Assembly (NCBI GenBank): GCA_917880885.1
Contig: OU862922.1
Location: 2,575,487-2,639,486, forward strand
Direction: 5' to 3'
Length of the DNA stretch: 64,000 nt
Source: Limnephilus marmoratus
Taxonomy: Eukaryota; Arthropoda; Insecta; Trichoptera; Limnephilidae
Shown here: one piece after another, positions 56,190 through 64,000 of the stretch
Position numbering within the stretch: the first letter of the stretch is position 1
Layout of the letters: each line of letters opens with the position of its first letter
Notes under the pieces: generated by a model
The model's input: only the letters and a program-made list of their open reading frames with translations
What the model was told of the DNA's origin: nothing
The model's database searches: none
Made by a program: the position numbers and the translations under genes

Positions 56190-56800
56190 TCTTCTTTGTG
56201 TGCCTTAGCAGATCCCCCCGACGTGACGTAGGCGATCACTCTTGAAAATATCTCTCTGTCTTGGGCTGCCCGGAATAGCTCCTCCACACTTCTAATGTCG
56301 GTCCACTCTCGCATATTTCGCAGCCAAAACGTTTGTCTCCTACCAGGTCCTCAGCGGGCTGGCCTTTCAATATTAAATGGAGCAATTGATACTTCTCCCC
56401 TCGAAGTATATGACCCAGATATGAAATTTTACTGATGTTTATTAATGTAAGCAGTTCTCTGTCTGCTCTAGCCCGCCTGAGAATTTCTGTGTTGGTGATC
56501 ATGTCGGTCCATGGGACCTTGAGCATTCTCCGGTGAAGCCATATTTCAAAAGCCTCTAACCTGTTCACGGAATTTACTTTCAAGGTCCATGTTTAACATC
56601 CATACAGCAAGACCGACCACACATAACATTTTAGCATTCTCTGACTTAGTTTTAAGCTGATATTGTCATTGCAGAAGAGGGATTTAATTTTGATGAACGC
56701 AGTTCTTGCTGCTTCAATTCTGCACCTAACCTCTACATCTGGGTCAAGAGTCTCCGTGAGAATACTGCCGAGGTATCTAAATCTTTCCACCTTTTCGGTG
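56190..56800 (-). pseudogene. RTE-like LINE, second C-terminal fragment
   Basis: On minus: YLGSILTETLDPDVEVRCRI, EAARTAFIKIKSLFCNDNIS, LKLSQRMLKCYVWSVLLYGC up to a stop near 56593. It continues after a small lesion with VNSVNRLEAFEIWLHRRMLK, RADRELLTLINISKISYLGH, then ILRGEKYQLLHLILKGQPA. The 3' end near 56190 gives VIAYVTSGG in a shifted frame. It is related to but distinct from the copy at 53838-54430. Confidence 0.8.
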
Positions 56801-58434
56801 ATCGTTTAACAACTTGGAATTAATAGGAAAATGGTTTTAGCAGTGTCGAAACAAATTGGTGTACCTATGTAAATAATAAATTAAAAATATGAATATATGT
56901 TGCTTTAGCATTTACATAATAAGTCGACTTAAGATGTGTTGGGCATCTTCCAAATAAGTAATTGGTTCGAGCGATTATTAGTTGATTTATTTAGTTATCG
57001 TAAATATTTACAATGAATATTAAACTGGACAAGCGTCCTTTACTAGACTAGGCTCTAAGTATTTCTCTGAAAAATTCAATTTTGTATCGGTAACTTAATC
57101 CAATATTGTATTTTTCAGCCTTTCTTGAAAGATTTGGGTTTGTTTATGGACAAAACTATTTATTTATATTCATATTAAATATGTACAGGCGCAAACAATT
57201 AATTCACCGCAAAAAGTCCAAAAAGTATTAAAAACCTAAAATAATTTAATTGGCGCCATCTATGAATTCGTAGATTATAACGTCCGTGGCGTTTAACCGC
57301 ACGTCTGATTACGGATGCAATTGAAATTCACAAAAATCCCATTAGTAATATTACAACGGGGCTATGTTCAATAGTTCTTGCTATCCGATGATTGAGAGCT
57401 TCACCAAATTAAGATGGTCTTGCAATCGCACCCTTTCAACTATACAGGGCGTTTCCGAAGAGAAAGATTGATTATTTTCCGTACCTGCATTTTTAACTAA
57501 TAACTCAAAATCGATTTAATTTCATTCAAAATTTTCTTTAATACATGCCTACAATCAAGTTGTCAATCAAGGAAATTAAAATTGTCAAACGCGTGATAAT
57601 AAAATTATTTTATAATTTTTAAATGAGGTCTTAAGTGTGTAAAATAATCTGAAATATATTATTAGTTGGTAAGTCCGTAATAAATAGACAAATTTAAGTA
57701 TTTTCGTCACAAAACATATGCGCACTTTTTTAATGATTTTATTTGAAATAAAACTAAAATTCTGAAGATAGCTTTCCTACATAATTTATTGATTTATATT
57801 ACCCCCGTATGATCATATGATTTGAAATATGTGTTGTATAAAACAACATATTGTTTGAAAATTTAACGTCAACGACCAACGGTATTCTAATAAAAATATA
57901 CATATTTTTTTCGAAATAACATTTACCAATTAAAATAACAATCTTTCGAAATCGATTTATATTTTTTGTGGAAAAAAGTCGATACGTCTAGAATTTGAAT
58001 TAAAAATGACATATTTCCGGTTGTGTATGATTATTCCTTCTTAATACTATTTTCACAGAGGCACAAATATTTTTGTTTTGTGATATCTCACTTGGATACA
58101 TTAATCATTATCAGATTCCACAAATTGCAAGTGCGGCTGTAATGCACATTAAATTAGACACCCCTAGAACTGAGTGTTCGATAGTCCACTACAAGTCCGA
58201 TACCCACTCCGTAGGGACTTTTCATATAAACTGATCTAGATAATATGTATACACGGGCGTTGATTTATTACTCTGAACCGGAGATTCTCAAACTTATTAC
58301 CACCGTACCCCTTAAAGAGGACCGAACCGAGTTTTCGACTAGTAAAAACAATTGAATTGAAACGTTCAAGCTAATTATTAAAATGTTGAAAACTCAATGA
58401 ATGAGAATACTCCGCACAGCATTCAAGGATCAAA
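56801..58434. other. Long AT-rich stretch without genes
   Basis: tacagggcgtttccga at 57445 and ggagattctcaaacttatta at 58281 look like single transposon ends (the second hAT-like, with ccaccgtacccc); partners are not found. Confidence 0.45.
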
Positions 58435-58932
58435 TGACACAGACCCTGAATAAAAAAATCCTTTAGGGCCTCCGGTGTGCAAATATGAGAGAACAGTGCT
58501 TACTCAGTGTTTACTTATTTACTTGCCAACCAACACCTCTGCCGTAGATCATCCTAAGTAGTGCGTTGCGTTTGTTGACTTAACAGGTGTGTCCGGGTTC
58601 GTGAGGTGAGGTTTGTCTGGAACTTGGATTGCCCACCAACTGCGTAGAAGGTCGGATCGGGAGAGACTGGTTGAGGGAAACCTTTCGACCTCTGCAACAG
58701 GACTCTCTCGAAGAATCGGCTTGCGCCGCAGCGGGAGGGATAGATTCATACGTCCGACATTTCTGGACACACTGACCCCCAGATTCCTACTCACCCCTGA
58801 TACCTCTTCCTTCACAAAATTATCTCTCTTTCTTTTCCTAAAACGATCCTCCAAACGGCATTTCCAAAAGGAGATAGGCCCTAAGGGGAATTATTCTCCC
58901 CAGGGCCTCCTGTGCGGAGCCAGTCTAAAAAA
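58435..58932 (+). mobile_element. SINE A tail fragment and SINE A copy 11
   Basis: 58435-58492 is a lone tail (aggatcaaatgacacagacc, ctttagggcctccggtgtgc). 58525-58932 is a near-complete SINE A: accaacacctctgccgtaga, gtgtccgggttcgtgaggtg, agggatagattcatacgtcc, attctccccagggcctcctg. It lacks the extreme 5' end. Confidence 0.8.
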
Positions 58933-59544
58933 AACTAGATAGTAAAAACCAATATAAAATGCTAATATTGCATTCATTAAAACTTGCTGGAAGGATTTTT
59001 TATTTTATTTTATTTAATTGCTTAAAAACACAAAGTAAACTATTTTATTCACAGTCCTCTTCTCTAGGGATTCCTGTTCCGAGGCGGACTGTAGGTTGTT
59101 GTATTGGTGTTACATCACCATTTCCTCATATTGATTTTTGTTGACTATGTTTGTTCATTTCCTCGTCTTCATGTTTGTAGATTTCCACATCTTCATGTTT
59201 GTTGACGATGTTTGTTAATTTTCTGATCCTCGTGTTTGTAGATTTCTATATCTTCATATTTGTTTGTATTACTTCATAATTTTAATAATGTCCTCATCTT
59301 GATGTTCAGTTCAACCGAGATGTTCCTATTCAGTGAATCGCTAATGTAGATTGTGTGAATATTATAAACTATTTTGATTATAAAAGAAATTGACCGTAAG
59401 TTAGTTCATGCCTTGATCACCTGCATAGATAAGTTAGTTGATTTATCTGAAACGTTCATTTTTTATAAGTAGATATGTTATATATATCTGCCTAATCTCG
59501 CTCGGAACAGGATCTATATTTTTATTTCTAAATAAATTTACCAT

Positions 59545-59960
59545 TGACTCTGCAGAAATTGACGTTCCGTTTGATACCTTGTTTTGCCGGTATTTCAACG
59601 GAAAATGCTCCAAGGAACAATGTAGCGTCATTGATCCCTTCGAAAACTACGCGTAGTCAGGAAATACGCCAAACGTAGGCCCAATATTTGTATATGGTTG
59701 GCATTAGTTACACGTTTCCACGACTTGTTCTTGAGTTCAACAACTGAGCAGTTGAATAATTTGCCGGTCTCTTCCCTCCTTTTCCCTTGTTTCCTCCCTC
59801 TTACAACAGGGGCTCTTTAAAACACATGTTGTTCAGTCCTTCCTCTCCTCAAAAAGACACTACGCAATATCCCCAATGCTTACACAGTGTGTTAAGGATG
59901 CTTCTTGTGTGTTGTTAGGGCCTTCACTTATAGAGAAACTGAAAAAAACAGTTCTTCATA
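59545..59960 (+). pseudogene. LINE1-related 3' end, diverged
   Basis: FDTLFCRYFNGKCSKEQCSV, IDPFENYA and then, in broken frames, LFKTHV- and FLSSKR-like segments parallel LINE1 (YYNGRCSEELASLIPS ... GLFKTNVHSFLSSKR). The 3' end is ttatagagaaactgaaaaaa, a tail different from the 36786 copy. Confidence 0.65.
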
Positions 59961-60082
59961 TTTTTCTGATCTGACATATCTCAGATTACTCGAAAACTTG
60001 ACGGTTCGTAGGCCGCCACCATGACAACCTGTCAACAAGGCAACTGAAACGCGACTGCATGAGGTTGATTGCGATTGCGGCG

Positions 60083-60368
60083 ACAGCTGTTTTTTTTCAG
60101 TTTCTCCACTAGCGAAGGCGTAAAAAAATTATATATATCTGAACAGACAAGTGATTCTGTTTGAAAATTTGAAAAAAACACATTGCCCATGAGCCGCCTA
60201 CTGCCCTTTAAAAAATCGTTGATTGCCAACTGTTTTTGTTTAGTTTCTCCACGAGCGAAGGCGCAAAAAAATGATATATACATATATCTGAACAGACAAA
60301 TGATTCTTTTTGAAAATTTGAAGAAACGCATTGCCCATGAGCCCACTACTGCCCTTTAAAAATCTCAC
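60083..60368. repeat. Direct duplication ending at a hAT-like terminus
   Basis: Two about 130-bp units (60088-60213 and 60234-60356) share agtttctccac, atctgaacagacaa, tgattct, gcattgcccatgagcc-like and ctactgccctttaaaaa segments. The second ends in tcactttgagaatcgctg, which complemented (CAGCGATTCTCAAAGTGA) is a hAT-type terminus. The other terminus is not found. Confidence 0.6.
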
Positions 60369-61061
60369 TTTGAGAATCGCTGCTCTATACCTTCAATTCA
60401 CTTTACAATCCAAAAATCGATCTCGCCTCGCCTCGACTCAATATAATAATAATAATAAATAAATATAATGCACAACAACACACAGATAAATAAAACAAAA
60501 ATGATCGTGCCCGATTCGAGAAGCCGATTGTGATGTTTGAACGTCTAATAAAGGTTTAAAGGATATTTATTATAATTTATGGATGCCAGATAACACTTCA
60601 CTTGTGGTGTTGGTACATTTGTTCTTTGTTGTTGCGATCTGTTATTACACACAGGCCGACACAGGAGATGAAGAGGCTGCCCAGAGATCCGAGCCCAAAG
60701 AAGATGCGCTCTAATATATTATTTAAGAGTAGTGACGTGATATGCAAATATGAGAATGCGGGTAGGTGCTGATATGTATGGCAGGAATGCGATTAATGTC
60801 GGTACGTGGTGGGAAAGTTCGCTTGCGTATTTGTTAGAAAGGCAGAATATTCCTGTGAGATTCTCTTCACTTCTAAGAAGCCAAAAATATTAAATTCGGT
60901 TGTTGGTATGTGATTGTAAGTGATTGATCACATTTAAGTGACACTAGTAACTACCTACCTAAAATATAATGTTATAAAATATTATTTTAATTATCATTGA
61001 CATTTTCGAAATTTGGAACTGATGTGGTAAGAGTGTGTAATTTTTCTTATTGGGAGTCGGC
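60369..61061. other. Stretch without recognised features
   Basis: An AT-rich short simple repeat (aataataataataaataaat) lies at about 60441-60462. No genes are seen. Confidence 0.5.
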
Positions 61062-61479
61062 TATGGGTGCCGCCGGCCCAGGAAACGTTCATTGGGTAAC
61101 CAACACCCCTGCCATAGGTCACCCCAAATGGAACGCTACCAAGGTAACTTAGCAGGGGTGCCCGGGTTCATGGGGTTAGATTTGTCTAGGTATTGGCAGC
61201 GGATTTGTTTGCCCACCTACTGCGTGGCGGCCGGATCGGATGAGACTGGTTGACGGAGAACATTTGATTTCTCCAGCCGGACTCTCTCGACCCATCGCCT
61301 TGCACCGCAGTGGGAGGAATGGATGCATACGTCCGTCACTCCTGGACACATTGACCCTCAGAACTTTCTCTCCTTTCTTTCCCTAAAAAGACTCTCCACA
61401 CGGCATCCTCAAAGACGACATTGGCCCCGAGGGAAATTATTTTCCTCATGGCGTCCTCTGTGGAGCTATTGTAAAAAAA
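61062..61479 (+). mobile_element. SINE A copy 12, near full length
   Basis: ggtgccgccggcccaggaaa, accaacacccctgccatagg, gggtgcccgggttcatgggg, ttgcaccgcagtgggaggaa, gtggagctattgtaaaaaaa. With 20845 and 21321 it is one of the three best copies. Confidence 0.85.
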
Positions 61480-63480
61480 AATCTGGCGAGCGATAAATTG
61501 CCTACCTATAATTTTATTTTTCTTTACCATAAAATAATTAAAGCGTATATTTCTTAGTTTAAATTTCTAAACAGTAAACTTGACAAATTCAGTCAGATTT
61601 CGTGATTTTTCAAGGGTTTGCGATTTTCCATTTTCAAGAAAGCATTCCTACTAATTTAATATCCTGTGATTCTTCACGGTTCTGCGCTAGTACCTGCACT
61701 AATCGCCATCAGTGTATTTGTATGTGTTTTTGATCTATATTTTGATAGGTAATATCTTCTACATTTTTTGAGGCGTAATAAGAAAAGATGAAAAGAGAGA
61801 CACTCCTAGAAATATAAAGGCTCTTTGTTAAAATTTAAGATACGTATTCTTTAATGAATAGAAAAAATGATAATAAATGGATGTGTAGTACGGTTGTTTC
61901 AGTTGTTCGGGCATCATAAGTGGAAGGAGGCTTGTCAAAAAGATAACGATTCCATCACAGTTGATCCCCTGACAGTTAGCACCCCGGCATACTTATATAC
62001 AATATGCAGTCGGTTTAGTAAAAATACAGTGTATCTACTTACACAAAATATAACTAAGTATCCTCGAAGGGTTTTTCAGAGAGGTTGTACCACCAAATAA
62101 CAAAAGTATAAAAAATATTTTTATTAAAATGCATCAAGTATAAATCTACATGTATATATAATATTCTATGTCCCATCGAATTTAGTACAAAAAACGACAC
62201 TGTAGGTAGATAAATTCCTTTTACCAATTTATTATTAAAATACGCTGTTGTCAGCGTAGCAATGAATTGGTGCACATTTAACGAGATCGTCTTTGTGCAG
62301 CAAAACAGCATTATTGGCAGCACAGATTATGTTAATATTTAAAATTCTTAACAAAATATCAATCGTAGATGCGGTTGATTAGTCAGACATCTCCGAAAAA
62401 CCGAAATTTGAGTGGAATTTGCAGTTAAATGTAAAAGTGTATCCTCTATCTGGTACAATACTCAGATTACTATAATCATCGCCAAATCAATAACAATGCA
62501 GAAAAACTTGTAGTGAATTAAACAAAATGTTGATGTTTTCTGGGTCACTAATACGATATTTCAATATCACCAATATGACCCGCGGTGTTAATTTATAGCA
62601 TATTTAAAATATACAACACAGTCACGTGTAAATACTCATAATATTTGATTTGTGACGAGCATCAGAATATTTCATTCCTCATTATCCCAAAACTTTGTAT
62701 TTTGAGATTTGTCTGACTGTGTGGTTCATTTTTTAATTTTATGTAATTAGTAAAATTTAATTAATTATTTTAAATACCTACTGCACGTTTGTCAGTCTAT
62801 TGCAAAATATTACATAATATTTATATTATCATTTAATATGTAACCACCATGCATAATATTTAGGTACAATTTTTAATTAAATAGATAAAAAAAATAATCA
62901 AATGTGAGAGCTCAAGTACTGATTACGCCACGCCCTTTTCTTATAAAATCTATAGCTACCATTGTATCAAATTCATCTATTTTACACACTGCCGCAAAGC
63001 TAGTGATGATAAATAAAAAAAATTCCACACATCATTTCTTCCGCATTCCCATAAACAACTGTGATGATACCAGCTTACTGCCTAAACGTGTGAGAATTAC
63101 ACCTGAACACTAGTTTAAAAATAATCACAGATGTTGGCATTGATTGTTGAAAAAAACATAAATATCGTATATTACACCTGTCCCGTGGTTATAAAGAATT
63201 ATCACGTGAAGAACTCGTTTACCCGATTGTAATCCAAGTAGTTCTCACTATTTAACTCGTGGCCTCTCACCCATGGTGTATTAACATGTATTTTAATTCG
63301 AATAAATAACACTGGCTGTATATTTATCATTTGAAATAGATAAGATGTGTGATTTTTGTATTTATGTCCATCTTTGATAACCCAATTCAACCGAATGAAA
63401 GGTACAAAATCCGCAGTTCAACACGATTTTACGTCTTCATGTAGGTACCTTGAAGCTATATGAAAATTATCTACATTTGA
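61480..63480. other. AT-rich stretch without recognised genes
   Basis: Short open frames (for example 61867-62100 plus, 62054-62323 minus) have no family motifs. Confidence 0.5.
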
Positions 63481-63499
63481 ATCATTACATAGTATAAAG

Positions 63500-63802
63500 A
63501 AAAGTCGCTCCCGCTGTCTGTACGCTTAGATATTTTAAACTACGCAACGGATTTTCATATGGTTTTCACCAATAGTTAGAGTGATTCGTGAGGAAGGTTT
63601 ATAGGTATATAATTTGTCAAGGTTTTGTGTAAATTGGTTGAAGCATATAATATATAAAGGGAGCGGGCTGGCACAACCGGGCGGCGTGGATTATGTATGC
63701 AAATTAACAGACGGCGTTGGTTATAAAGGCTGGGTAATGGCGTTGTCAGTAGATGGCGTTGTGTTTCGTTAGCCCCAGCAACGTATATCCGGGTCTGCTA
63801 GT
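63500..63802 (+). mobile_element. Possible Helitron-type (HINE/Helentron-like) remnant
   Basis: The left segment (gaaaagtcgctcccgctgtc, actacgcaacggattttcat, agtgattcgtgaggaaggtt) and right segment (gttagccccagcaac, gtatatccgggtctgctagt) resemble the conserved ends of a widespread insect repeat often classified as Helitron-derived. Three spaced copies of ggcgt(t/g)g(t/g) motifs lie at 63682-63760. No Rep/helicase frame is present. Confidence 0.45.
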
Positions 63803-63823
63803 ATGCAATAAAAATATTAAGGA

Positions 63824-64000
63824 CGGGTTGTTTAAAAAAAATTGACCGATTCATCAAATATTTGAAGTTAATTTTCACGTTCTGTGTAAGTTCTACTCAA
63901 GTTCTGTGATTATTTCAGATGCAGCACCTGTCCTATACTGATATAATAATAGAACTTGAACTAATAAAACTAACACAGAACGTGAAAATTAACTTAGAAT
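63824..64000. mobile_element. MITE family E, second copy, cut by the window end
   Basis: acgggttgtttaaaaaaaat, gaagttaattttcacgttct and, near the end, aacacagaacgtgaaaatta with taactt match the copy at 14858-15324. The inverted second arm starts at about 63940. Confidence 0.7.

Noticed and set aside
60032..60346. 104-codon minus frame as a protein with internal repeat
   Set aside because: The internal repeat reflects the duplicated 130-bp DNA unit of a transposon end, not a protein domain.
1..64000. CRISPR array, prokaryotic defence operon or viral replication module
   Set aside because: No regularly spaced direct repeats with unique spacers, no compact operons, and clear eukaryotic splice sites and retrotransposons throughout.

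Overview
The window reads as insect nuclear DNA: AT-rich, with spliced coding exons and a dense load of eukaryotic transposable elements. No bacterial operon, phage, CRISPR array or prokaryotic defence or toxin system is visible. I cannot fix the insect order.

Host gene. Three plus-strand exons (15954-16138, 21810-21916, 41172-41325) join in frame through canonical splice sites into a PAS-B domain. It resembles the bHLH-PAS factor Dysfusion, the insect counterpart of vertebrate NPAS4. The introns between them are about 5.7 kb and 19.3 kb. The bHLH and PAS-A exons are not in the window and presumably lie upstream. A phase-compatible but weak candidate for a further exon is at 47778. Most of the window is therefore intron of one developmental regulator, filled with mobile elements.

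Layout. 1-1550: remnant of a BEL/Pao LTR retrotransposon. 2202-4768: a pogo/Tigger-type element containing a SINE (family A), which contains a LINE. 5150-5570 and 7428-7694: LINE fragments. 9217-10066: SINE A split by a LINE 3' end. 10838-12963: a hAT element with a perfect 8-bp target duplication, split by a pair of inverted tRNA-derived SINEs. 13399-15324: foldback and inverted-repeat elements. 15954-21916: dysfusion exons 1 and 2, with a SINE A / SINE B / hAT-MITE nest between them and two more SINE A copies just before exon 2. 22.3-28.9 kb: LINE 3' ends, SINE A fragments and a hAT relic. 34.3-36.8 kb: a Jockey-like LINE inside another LINE. 38020-39452: a non-autonomous hAT element. 41172-41325: dysfusion exon 3. 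42.7-44.8 kb: a PIF/Harbinger-like element inside a LINE, then a second short inverted-repeat element. 47-64 kb: LINE, SINE and foldback copies in otherwise featureless AT-rich DNA.

How the parts relate. One LINE family ('LINE1' here) ends in a 3' segment that is nearly the same as the tail of SINE A, and SINE B shares the last bases, so LINE1 is the probable mobiliser of both. Nested insertions give a relative order of activity. All transposase and reverse-transcriptase genes seen are truncated, frameshifted or interrupted, so no element here looks autonomous.
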